Assembly (NCBI GenBank): GCA_937900305.1
Contig: CALCCV010000055.1
Location: 1-9,090, forward strand
DNA length: 9,090 nucleotides
Direction of reading: 5' to 3'
Source of the DNA: an uncultured Pseudobdellovibrionaceae bacterium
Lineage (GTDB): Bacteria > Bdellovibrionota > Bdellovibrionia > Bdellovibrionales > Bdellovibrionaceae
Shown here: in pieces, positions 1-5,571 of the stretch
Layout: the number at the start of each line of letters is the position of its first letter
Position numbering within the stretch: the first letter of the stretch is position 1
Notes under the pieces: generated by a model
The model's input: the letters and a program-made list of their open reading frames with translations, nothing else
Databases searched by the model: none
Told to the model about the DNA's origin: nothing
Program-made: the position numbers and the translations under genes

Positions 1-232
1 ACCAGAAACTAACACTTTTGGTACTCGATATTTCTTTCCTTTCCATATAAGAACTTCTGGCCGTGTATACACCTCGCTTGAAGCGACTCTTTCCTCCTCC
101 CTTGAATCAAAGTTTCCAAGAACTCCTTCAATTTGCCTTGAAATAGAGTCAATCAGAATCATTGCCGGAATTTCACCCCCTGTCAGCACATAGTCTCCTA
201 TTGAAATATCCTCCATTTTAAATACTTTTTTA
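1..232 (-). CDS. trmD: TrmD, tRNA (guanine-37-N1)-methyltransferase, internal/C-terminal fragment
   Basis: TrmD methylates guanine 37 next to the anticodon of certain tRNAs, using S-adenosylmethionine, and so limits +1 frameshifting. The minus-strand reading gives the family's signature SIGDYVLTGGEIPAMILID, then RQIEGVLGN and YTRPEVL, ending in VLVSG at base 1, where the gene runs off the window. These blocks are in the right order and at the right spacing for the segment that follows the SAM-binding knot loop. The N-terminal half is missing: upstream of about 232 the frame runs on without a start codon into sequence that reads as rpoN on the other strand. GC is about 39 percent by hand count, and codons such as ATA, AGA and AGG are frequent, unlike the genes further right. 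The fragment therefore looks foreign or wrongly joined. Family identity is firm; the inner boundary is uncertain by about 25 bases. Confidence 0.85.
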
Positions 233-453
233 ATTCGGGCCTGAATACCGACGGCGATGCCATGGCCAGCGAATCTGTAAAATTAAGAATCAAAGACCTC
301 ATCGGCAAAGAGAACGTGAAAAATCCTCTCTCGGATCAAAAATTGGCTGAAATTTTGACCAAAGAAGGCATTCAAATTGCGCGAAGAACGGTCGCGAAGT
401 ATCGCGAGATGCTAAAGATCTTGCCGTCTTCACAACGAAAAAAATTCTTCTAG
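205..453 (+). CDS. rpoN: RNA polymerase sigma-54 factor RpoN, C-terminal fragment
   Basis: Sigma-54 directs RNA polymerase to -24/-12 promoters and needs an ATP-dependent activator. Only the end of the protein is present. It holds KYFFNSGL (about 220-243), a conserved stretch before the last domain, then the C-terminal DNA-binding domain with PLSDQKLAEIL and the RpoN box ARRTVAKYRE, which reads the -24 element. It ends QRKKFF before TAG. About 400 N-terminal residues (activator- and core-binding regions) are missing: the frame is closed by TGA at 202-204, and the bases before it belong to an antisense trmD reading. An ATG at 262 could give a 63-residue product, but it lies inside the conserved domain, has no clear ribosome binding site, and is unlikely to be a real start. 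A fragment this short could bind DNA but could not work as a sigma factor. In many proteobacteria rpoN is followed directly by hpf; here hpf lies about 4.7 kb downstream. Confidence 0.88.
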   Translation, partial: NILHFKYFFNSGLNTDGDAMASESVKLRIKDLIGKENVKNPLSDQKLAEILTKEGIQIARRTVAKYREMLKILPSSQRKKFF

Positions 454-637
454 CCATGTTAGATTTGCAACGGCGGCGCCTGTCAGAGACCCACCACTCA
501 ACTGTGAGGTTGCCAAAAAAAATGATCAAGCAAGACGGCGGCGAGGTCCACAAATTGCCGATCACCTGGTTTCACGTGAATACATATGAGAATTTTGATC
601 TCGGAACCCAGTTTGGCCTTCATGGATGAATTGCGGA

Positions 638-2155
638 CTAACTGGCTAAACGAAATTTCCGGCTCTTGCCGCGACCCAGGCTGATCACCTCATTTTGACG
701 TTCCAGCTCCTGAAGAATTCGATTGCTAGTTCGGGCCGAACAATTTGCGACGCTCGTTAGATTTTGCGCCGAAAAAATGCCGTCGCGAAATGAAGTTCTC
801 AATAGCAGTTTGTAAAGTTGAAACTTGTCCCAGACTCCGTGGCTCAATATCAAATCGCTGAGTTCCCGTGAAATTAAGAACTTTCCTCCCGGCGAAATCG
901 TCATTCGATAACCAGTTTTCGAAGATGAGATTTCTGCGGGCAAGCCCACATCGCGAAGCCAATCGCGACCGCGTCGAACAATTTGAAAAAGTCGATCTGG
1001 CGACGTGTGGGGGTTGAAATGCTCGCCCTGAAACAAGAGCGAAAAGAGCTGACCGGTTCGAAATGGTGCATAAAAGTCAGAAAACAAATGGAGAATCAAT
1101 TTTTTAGGTAAAAAACTGTGAAGGGATTCGCCCTGGTTAACCACTTCTCGTAAAAGATCAGAAGATCCCTCGTTCGTCATATCTAGGGTGCCTTGGTCAT
1201 GGGTCCAAATAAAAAAATCTCGAATGCCTTCGTGAATTCCATGTTCGCTCATCTTTTTATGGACGTGATCTTTGTAATGTTTGGAAGAAGAGCCATAGTA
1301 GACTTTATTCAACAGCATTTCATCGCGCTCGATGAGACCCCGATGCAGCTCGAGTTCCCTCTGAGTTTCCCAAGAACGCATTTCCAGAGAAAGCGCGACA
1401 AGTCCCTCGTATTCTAGAGCCAGTTCAGTGGTCAGGCGTTTTTCCCTGTGAAGGCGATTGACCCATTGCCATTTTTTTCCATAGAGCCAACCGCGATTGC
1501 GAGAGCCTTGCAGCAACTCAACACTTTTGGTCGCCGTCTCATAAGCTTGATCAAAATCACCGCGGGCAAAGTGGATCTGCGAAGAAATTTCGAGTGAATT
1601 GCCAAGCAGTTGGTGGTGCTGCTGATGTTCCAAGTTCTTTTGTAAATCCAGCAGCAGCTGTTCGGCCTCGGTGTGGTGATTGGTAACAACGAGTGCTGAG
1701 GCCAGGTTGACTTCGACCACGGTGCGGTGGTAGCTGGGTTCGAGATCTTTCAAATAACTTTTGAGCAGCGGCAATGAGCTTTCGTAGTTCCATTTTCGAA
1801 AGTGCAAAAGGGCTAGATAAAATTTGGCCCGAGGGAAGTTTTTTAGAACTTTTTCCAAAATGGATTCGGCTTCTTCGAGCGCGCCAATCTCAAGCAGACA
1901 AGCGGCGTATTCTGCCCAGCTCTCTGCGCCAGACTCGAAACCCAACGATTGTTTTAATCGCAGATCGGGAAAGAGAATTTGAATGCCAATGGAAGCCTGG
2001 CTCAACCGCCAACACAAATTTGCAACTTGCGGCAAAAAGGCCTTAGGCACTTTTCCCGCAGGTATTTTATGAAGTTCCCGAGCCACTTGAGCCCCTTGGC
2101 CCTTACGAACAAGGTCGTTCCATGTGTCGATTTGAGACGTCCAATTTGCATTCAC
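638..2155 (-). CDS. TPR protein with tandem winged-helix segments, probable transcription regulator
   Basis: I do not recognise a named family. Residues about 75-215 form helical pairs in the style of tetratricopeptide repeats (for example AEYAACLLEIGALEEAESIL and the SSQIHFARGDFDQAYETA pair). Residues about 350-420 look like an OmpR/PhoB-type winged helix: a helix, then LFQIVRRGRDWLRDVGLPAE, then a hairpin ending KTGYRMT. Residues 440-505 look like a second winged helix (NLTSVANCSARTSNRILQEL, then a basic wing GRGKSRKFRLAS). There is no signal peptide or membrane segment, so it should be cytoplasmic. The start is GTG; in-frame stops lie just upstream, and there is no Shine-Dalgarno. A sigma-28-like -10 element ends 7 bases before the GTG, which fits a leaderless transcript. 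The gene is divergent from a lipoprotein gene, with 49 bases between the starts, so it may control that neighbour. Coding is firm; the DNA-binding role is inferred from fold-like patterns only. Confidence 0.8.
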   Translation of the reverse strand: MNANWTSQIDTWNDLVRKGQGAQVARELHKIPAGKVPKAFLPQVANLCWRLSQASIGIQILFPDLRLKQSLGFESGAESWAEYAACLLEIGALEEAESILEKVLKNFPRAKFYLALLHFRKWNYESSLPLLKSYLKDLEPSYHRTVVEVNLASALVVTNHHTEAEQLLLDLQKNLEHQQHHQLLGNSLEISSQIHFARGDFDQAYETATKSVELLQGSRNRGWLYGKKWQWVNRLHREKRLTTELALEYEGLVALSLEMRSWETQRELELHRGLIERDEMLLNKVYYGSSSKHYKDHVHKKMSEHGIHEGIRDFFIWTHDQGTLDMTNEGSSDLLREVVNQGESLHSFLPKKLILHLFSDFYAPFRTGQLFSLLFQGEHFNPHTSPDRLFQIVRRGRDWLRDVGLPAEISSSKTGYRMTISPGGKFLISRELSDLILSHGVWDKFQLYKLLLRTSFRDGIFSAQNLTSVANCSARTSNRILQELERQNEVISLGRGKSRKFRLAS

Positions 2156-2162
2156 GTCAAGA

Positions 2163-2190
2163 ATATCGGTTCATCAGGGCGCGCAGTTGA
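2163..2190 (-). promoter_or_regulatory. Sigma-28 (FliA)-like promoter for the TPR/winged-helix gene
   Basis: Read on the minus strand, TCAA (2190-2187) is followed by 16 bases and then ACCGATAT (2170-2163). The E. coli sigma-28 consensus is TAAA, 15 bases, GCCGATAA. The same TCAA, 16 bases, NCCGATAN arrangement precedes hpf in this window. A start site about 7 bases past the -10 would fall at the GTG start codon (2155), which would explain the missing ribosome binding site. The element sits in the 49-base divergent gap and overlaps the ribosome binding site region of the plus-strand lipoprotein gene, so the two transcripts could interfere with each other. The match is by eye. Confidence 0.5.
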
Positions 2191-2204
2191 GGGATACTAG
2201 TGCT

Positions 2205-2978
2205 ATGAAGCCAACGGGAAAAAAAATTGTCCTTTTAGCATTGCTCTTGCAGACCATCGTCTGGTTTGGACAGGGCTGTGAAGTACTGAAGTCCCAGAGT
2301 GGCAACGGCGGAGGCTATGGTGGTCTGACGCTCGACCCAGATTCCTCTTACACGGGCCAAGAGCCCTCGGAAAATTACACCGGCACGCAGGTCATCAAAG
2401 GCTATTTTCATTTTGGTGCAACGAGCTGCTCTGTCGCAAGTGGCCCCTTTGTTCAAACTGACGCCTTGATCGACGGAGTGGTCGCGCCAGTCTCTTCGGG
2501 GCTTGAGCAATTTGATGATGTCTGCGACACCACAGGGACTGCGGTTAATTACGACTCCTTAAGCATCGTTGATTTCAACAGAACTCTCGCCATTCACAAT
2601 GATCAAATTTATTTCTTTTTTGATCCAGTTCCGTCAGCTGCAAGCGAGGCGCGCTACGGCGCCCTCCTGTGTCGCCAAATTGTTGAGGGTTCTGGCACTG
2701 AAGCTGACACGGGAACGGACCTGCTGATTGAATCTGTTGGCGACACCTACGTCCTTCGAGTCGTCCAAGGTCTTGCGGTCGGCACTGAGTTTCGCCGCTA
2801 TCTTTCTCAACCCGTCACCATCGACCGAACTGTGCAAGGCGGAAAGGTCATCTGGTCTCGTCCCAGCATCGAGATTCAAGTTCCTGAGCAACTGGGCGTC
2901 GTGCAAGGCACTGTCAACATGACTTTGTCGACTGGATCCGTGAGCGGTGAATTTAGCTGTTTGCAAACCGCCCTGTGA
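2205..2978 (+). CDS. Predicted lipoprotein of unknown function
   Basis: The 257-residue product starts at ATG 2205, chosen because GAGGGA (2189-2194) is well placed before it and the signal peptide then begins MKPTGKK; an in-frame TTG at 2187 would overlap that site. Residues 6-24 are a basic start plus hydrophobic core, followed by Cys25 in FGQGC. This is a loose lipobox (Gly at -3 and -1, no Leu at -3), so lipidation is likely but not certain. A Gly/Ser-rich linker follows (SGNGGGYGG). The mature part is acidic, probably beta-rich, and has four further cysteines (GATSCSVA, FDDVCDTT, ALLCRQI, GEFSCLQ), which could form two disulfides in the periplasm or at the surface. I recognise no family. 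It is divergent from the TPR/winged-helix gene and is followed by an IS remnant. Confidence 0.75.
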   Translation: MKPTGKKIVLLALLLQTIVWFGQGCEVLKSQSGNGGGYGGLTLDPDSSYTGQEPSENYTGTQVIKGYFHFGATSCSVASGPFVQTDALIDGVVAPVSSGLEQFDDVCDTTGTAVNYDSLSIVDFNRTLAIHNDQIYFFFDPVPSAASEARYGALLCRQIVEGSGTEADTGTDLLIESVGDTYVLRVVQGLAVGTEFRRYLSQPVTIDRTVQGGKVIWSRPSIEIQVPEQLGVVQGTVNMTLSTGSVSGEFSCLQTAL

Positions 2979-2998
2979 TCAAACGACGAGCTGTGTAA

Positions 2999-3478
2999 GG
3001 GTTCGGCATTTCGCTTGCACATCTGATGCAGCTCTCCGTGCGCATTCCAGATTACACAACTCTGGGTCGCAGGTTAGAAAAGGTAAGTCAAAAAATTGCC
3101 GCCAAAATTCAAAGAGGTAAGCCCGTGCATGTGGTCATCGATTCTATGGGGTTGAAAGTCTTTGGTGAAGGCGAGTGGAAAGTGCGCCAGCACGGGTATT
3201 TTAAGCGTCGGATTTGGATGCAAGGGAGCGAGACTCAAATTTCACTGCAACACAAAGCAAAAACCATCGCAACGAGACAACCATATTCGATTGCGTCGCA
3301 GTGTTGGTAAAAAGCAGTGGAAGAAAAAAACCAAGTGCTCGCGCCGGTCTTTAGCTGAGACGGCAATGTATCGCTTTAAAGTGAGTCTCGGTGAGGAACT
3401 CAGTTCCCGCAATACCGGAAATCAGGTGGCTGAGGCTATCCTCAAATGCAAAATTCTCAACATGATGCCAACACCAGC
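2999..3478 (+). pseudogene. Decayed IS5-family transposase remnant
   Basis: DDE transposase pieces are recognisable in order. VRIPDYTTLGRR comes first, then HVVIDSMGLKVFGEGEWKVR with the first catalytic Asp at 3140-3142. After a change of frame near 3270-3280 come GKKQWKKKTKCSRRSLAETA, with the catalytic Glu at 3357-3359, and NQVAEAILKCKILNMM. This is the usual IS5-group layout (SLAETAMYRFK is typical). Three lesions are visible: the first ~70 residues are absent (the frame is closed by TAA at 2996), the middle part that should hold the second Asp (a WRKLHLGVD-like block) is deleted after KRRIW, and the rest is frameshifted. It cannot encode an active enzyme. I could not define inverted repeats or target duplications. 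The downstream frame stays open to 3605, but its last ~45 codons do not look like transposase. Confidence 0.85.
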
Positions 3479-3505
3479 CAGTCTTGCTTCGCAAGTCGAA
3501 GTAGC

Positions 3506-3538
3506 GAATCAGCATGGCGGCTTTGCCGCCGCTGATTC
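3506..3538. repeat. GC-rich hairpin at the 3' side of the IS remnant
   Basis: GAATCAGC (3506-3513) is complementary to GCTGATTC (3531-3538). Inside it, GGCGGC (3516-3521) and GCCGCC (3525-3530) form an inner stem with a TTT loop, leaving AT (3514-3515) as a bulge. That is 14 paired bases. A smaller hairpin, CTTGC-TTC-GCAAG, lies just before it (3483-3495). No T-run follows, so it is not a classic terminator. It may be the subterminal structure of the old insertion sequence. Confidence 0.6.
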
Positions 3539-3564
3539 ATGCAACAAGGCCGTTTTAGTTTGTA

Positions 3565-3583
3565 CGCCAAATTTATCAAGTCC
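3565..3583 (+). repeat. 19-bp upstream repeat, copy 1
   Basis: CGCCAAATTTATCAAGTCC matches the sequence at 4234-4252 at 18 of 19 positions. It lies 82 bases before the start of the secreted-protein gene at 3666. AGTCC at its end also pairs with GGACT five bases on (loop GCTAA). TCAAGTCC resembles a sigma-28 -35 region, but no CCGATA-type -10 follows at the right distance, so its role is unclear. Confidence 0.5.
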
Positions 3584-3665
3584 GCTAAGGACTACTCCCT
3601 GCTAAATTGAATTCAACAGATGAGCCGGGGAGTTTGCGGATCATCAAAATCAAAAGGGGAATGAA

Positions 3666-4178
3666 ATGAAATCACAAATCCTGAAATCAGTTTTATCTTT
3701 GAGCTTGGTTCTCTCTGCCTCATCCGCACTGGCCGCAGAGTCTTGTGACTTGAAAGCTGCTGAAAATGCACTAGTGCTGCAGGTTTTTCACGACGTTTAT
3801 CAGACCGGTAAATTCTCTCGAGGGATCGCAATGGGTGGAGTGGGCGGTCGCACGACGGTAGTGGAAGAAGCTTGGGCGCAAGACGTAAATCAAGCTGTAC
3901 AAGACAGTTTCAAAGCCAATGCGGCCGATCGTGAGACAATTCAAAGTTACCTGTCTCGATTTGCGAAATTTTTGGGTCGACAACTCGATTGCCCAGCTAT
4001 TTATGGCCTAGAGGGGCGTCCCGTAACCTGTCCACCCGTTTTAACGGTGAAGCTGCGGGGTGCAATTCCTGCGATAGGCAAAATTCTCATCAAAGACATC
4101 AAGAATGCTGCCCGTGAACACTTGAAAGACTCTTGCTCCAGCTCAGTCGTTCCCTCTCAGCCAATGCCTTCTATGTAA
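3666..4178 (+). CDS. Small secreted protein with four cysteines, unknown function
   Basis: The 170-residue product starts at ATG 3666, five bases after AGGGGA (3655-3660). Residues 1-23 are a clear Sec signal peptide: Lys near the start, the hydrophobic core VLSLSLVLSASS, and an ALA-A cleavage site after about residue 23. The mature protein is about 147 residues, mostly helical by composition, with cysteines at 27, 109, 122 and 157, enough for two disulfides. A Gly-rich turn (IAMGGVGGRTTVVEE) lies at about 54-68, and the C-terminus is a Ser/Pro tail. I recognise no family or catalytic motif; periplasmic or extracellular location is inferred from the signal peptide. An ATG at 3661 opens only a two-codon frame (ATG AAA TGA) overlapping the true start. 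A strong terminator follows, so it is probably a single-gene unit. Confidence 0.75.
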   Translation: MKSQILKSVLSLSLVLSASSALAAESCDLKAAENALVLQVFHDVYQTGKFSRGIAMGGVGGRTTVVEEAWAQDVNQAVQDSFKANAADRETIQSYLSRFAKFLGRQLDCPAIYGLEGRPVTCPPVLTVKLRGAIPAIGKILIKDIKNAAREHLKDSCSSSVVPSQPMPSM

Positions 4179-4184
4179 TATAAA

Positions 4185-4224
4185 TTGAAATCGCGGCGGT
4201 TTCTTACGGCCGCCGCGATTTCAA
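4185..4224 (+). terminator. Rho-independent terminator after the secreted-protein gene
   Basis: TTGAAATCGCGGCGG (4185-4199) pairs perfectly with CCGCCGCGATTTCAA (4210-4224) over 15 bases, with a 10-base loop. It begins 6 bases after the TAA stop. The U-tract is short and mixed (ATCTGTTCTC), but the stem's own A/T ends help. It separates the gene at 3666 from the lipoprotein gene at 4300. Confidence 0.85.
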
Positions 4225-4233
4225 ATCTGTTCT

Positions 4234-4252
4234 CGCCAAATTTATCAGGTCC
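4234..4252 (+). repeat. 19-bp upstream repeat, copy 2
   Basis: CGCCAAATTTATCAGGTCC differs from the copy at 3565-3583 only by G for A. It lies just past the terminator and 47 bases before the lipoprotein start at 4300, where a promoter or operator would be expected. Both copies precede genes for small exported cysteine-containing proteins. A shared promoter element or regulator site is inferred, not shown. Confidence 0.5.
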
Positions 4253-4299
4253 ATTGATCTAAATCTTAAGTAAACTGTATGCAGACAGAGGAGGTTTTC

Positions 4300-4971
4300 A
4301 TGAAAACCAAAATTGCCACCATCACCATGGCCTTTGCATTCGCGATCATTCTTTCGGCTTGCGGGCGCCCTATGGACTCTGGCGCTGGGAACTTAGCACC
4401 AGCTGGAGACGCCTCTGAGATTTTTTCTTCTTTTAAGCCAGCCTCTTCGAAGCTCGATGAAGTGGCGCGCCCGACAGAAGAGATCAAATCTTTTCAATTT
4501 ACTTTTCGCAAAAATTTCTCGGTGGGTGCATGGTCCGTTCAATACTTTAAAGCCGAAGTCGATTTTTCAAATCCGATCCTCAAGGTGACAGGCACAGCTC
4601 AGAAAGTCACAAGTGGCGGAGGTTCCGTTAGCATTGGGGTCGGCGACAACAAAGAATGCCATGACCAGATCGCGCTCTCTGCGTCTGAGGTCACAATGAT
4701 TCACACGCGACTAGATCAAATGAAATACTGCAAACCGCGATTGGCTGAGGATCTGATTTGCCCGATGATGGAAAGTCTGCAAGATCCTCACGAAGCCGCC
4801 GATTTAAAAATCGTTCGACAAACAAAGACAGACTACTTGAGCTCCAACGAATGTCTGCTCGCGCGAGATTCGACGATCGTGACTCTTTGCCAGTCAGAAA
4901 CCGCCCTCGAAGATTTTTTCGCAAGCAAGATTTCTAGCGCGCTCGCTGAAAGCTGTGCCGGCGCAGAATGA
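4300..4971 (+). CDS. Cysteine-rich lipoprotein of unknown function
   Basis: The 223-residue product starts at ATG 4300, chosen over the in-frame ATG 4279 because AGAGGAGG (4287-4294) sits five bases before it and the signal peptide then begins MKTKIATIT. The lipobox is canonical: LSAC with Cys21 as the lipidated residue. The following Gly suggests no inner-membrane retention, so outer-membrane sorting is plausible. A flexible linker covers about 22-60. The mature domain has six cysteines (KECHD, KYCKP, LICPM, NECLL, TLCQS, ESCAG), a number that could give three disulfides. A Gly/Ser stretch, TSGGGSVSIGVGD, probably forms a beta hairpin. No enzyme motif or known family is recognised. It stands alone between a terminator and the hpf promoter region and carries the 19-bp repeat upstream. 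Confidence 0.78.
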   Translation: MKTKIATITMAFAFAIILSACGRPMDSGAGNLAPAGDASEIFSSFKPASSKLDEVARPTEEIKSFQFTFRKNFSVGAWSVQYFKAEVDFSNPILKVTGTAQKVTSGGGSVSIGVGDNKECHDQIALSASEVTMIHTRLDQMKYCKPRLAEDLICPMMESLQDPHEAADLKIVRQTKTDYLSSNECLLARDSTIVTLCQSETALEDFFASKISSALAESCAGAE

Positions 4972-5022
4972 GCCAGGCGAGCGGTTTTAACGGAAATTTC
5001 CCGATTTCAACTGCGGTTCAAA

Positions 5023-5054
5023 TTGACATGACTATCAACAAACGGTCTTAAAAT
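5023..5054 (+). promoter_or_regulatory. Possible sigma-70 promoter upstream of hpf
   Basis: TTGACA (5023-5028) is a perfect -35. The -10 is weaker: TCTTAA at 17 bases (3 of 6), or TAAAAT (5049-5054, 5 of 6) at a long 20-base spacing. A transcript from here would include the hairpin arm at 5133-5141 and so would start with the hpf ribosome binding site paired. Confidence 0.35.
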
Positions 5055-5114
5055 GGAGGTCGGTGGGGCCTCGCAAAATGAGACATAAAAAATATATAAT
5101 TTCTCAGGGTTTTT

Positions 5115-5143
5115 CTCAAACTCCTGGACCTGACCTCCGATAA
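5115..5143 (+). promoter_or_regulatory. Sigma-28 (FliA)-like promoter for hpf
   Basis: CAAA (5117-5120), then 15 bases, then TCCGATAA (5136-5143) matches the E. coli sigma-28 layout TAAA, 15 bases, GCCGATAA; equivalently TCAA (5116-5119) with 16 bases, as in the minus-strand promoter at 2163-2190. The start site should fall near 5150, giving a leader of about 25 bases. The -10 element lies within the left arm of the hairpin at 5133-5167, so this transcript would lack that arm. Confidence 0.6.
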
Positions 5144-5167
5144 AAGTAACAGCTCTCAATCGGAGGT
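5133..5167 (+). promoter_or_regulatory. Stem that would sequester the hpf Shine-Dalgarno
   Basis: ACCTCCGAT (5133-5141) pairs perfectly with ATCGGAGGT (5159-5167) over 9 bases, with a 17-base loop. The right arm contains GGAGG (5162-5166), the Shine-Dalgarno of hpf, nine bases before its ATG. A competing pairing exists: GACCTCC (5132-5138) also complements GGAGGTC at 5055-5061, which could free the ribosome site in a long transcript. Only transcripts starting upstream of 5133 contain the left arm. Confidence 0.5.
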
Positions 5168-5175
5168 TCACAAAA

Positions 5176-5547
5176 ATGCGAGTTCAAATTACGTTTAAAC
5201 ATCTCGATCAATCCCAGGCCCTCGAAAAATACACGGAAGAACGTTTGAATGAAGTCGCGAGGTTCCTACTCAAGGAGGCCAGCGCCCACGTTTATTTTTC
5301 GAAATTTCGTGGCCAGTTCATCGCCGAGATATCTATGAATACAAGCACCAAATACCTTCGTGGGACGGGCCAAAATCAAGACATCTATCAAGGCTTCGAA
5401 GAGGCGCTGGAAAAAATCGAAAAACAGATGATCCGCATGCGCAAGCTTCATCAGCATCATAAAAAACCGGAGCTCTCTCGCGAGGGGCGGCTCAAGAACG
5501 TGAATGTTCGTCTTGAACACCTCGTGCCTTTAAAAAAGGCGGCCTAA
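5176..5547 (+). CDS. hpf: Ribosome hibernation promoting factor, short HPF/RaiA type
   Basis: HPF-family proteins bind the small subunit's mRNA/tRNA channel when growth stops and hold ribosomes inactive, as 100S dimers or as silenced 70S particles. The 123-residue product shows the single domain expected: MRVQITFKHLDQSQALEKYT (strand and first helix), RLNEVARF, a central beta sheet (AHVYFSKFRGQFIAEISM), then a long second helix IYQGFEEALEKIEKQMIRMR. A basic tail follows (HQHHKKPE, ending LKKAA). The long-form dimerisation domain is absent, so by length this is the short HPF/RaiA class. The start has GGAGG nine bases upstream. rpoN-hpf linkage is common in proteobacteria; here the rpoN tail is 4.7 kb away. 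A sigma-28-like promoter and a site-hiding stem lie immediately upstream. Family assignment is good; HPF versus RaiA cannot be settled here. Confidence 0.85.
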   Translation: MRVQITFKHLDQSQALEKYTEERLNEVARFLLKEASAHVYFSKFRGQFIAEISMNTSTKYLRGTGQNQDIYQGFEEALEKIEKQMIRMRKLHQHHKKPELSREGRLKNVNVRLEHLVPLKKAA

Positions 5548-5571
5548 ACTCAGTTGCACCGAGTCCTTTGC

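Noticed and set aside
456..629. 57-codon open frame starting three bases after the rpoN stop
   Set aside because: It has no Shine-Dalgarno, no recognisable motif and an unremarkable composition; chance length in this GC range.
454..637. Possible bidirectional terminator between rpoN and the minus-strand gene
   Set aside because: Only a 4-bp stem (CAAC/GTTG) near an A-run is visible; too weak to call.
1193..1417. Open frame on the plus strand opposite the TPR/winged-helix gene
   Set aside because: Shadow frame: it lacks a ribosome binding site and lies wholly inside a well-supported gene on the other strand.
3576..3603. Sigma-28-like promoter for the gene at 3666, starting at TCAAGTCC
   Set aside because: At the spacing used by the other two promoters the -10 would be TCCCTGCT, which lacks the CCGATA core.
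5095..5100. TATAAT as a sigma-70 -10 element
   Set aside because: No acceptable -35 lies 16-18 bases upstream, and it sits in an A/T-rich run.
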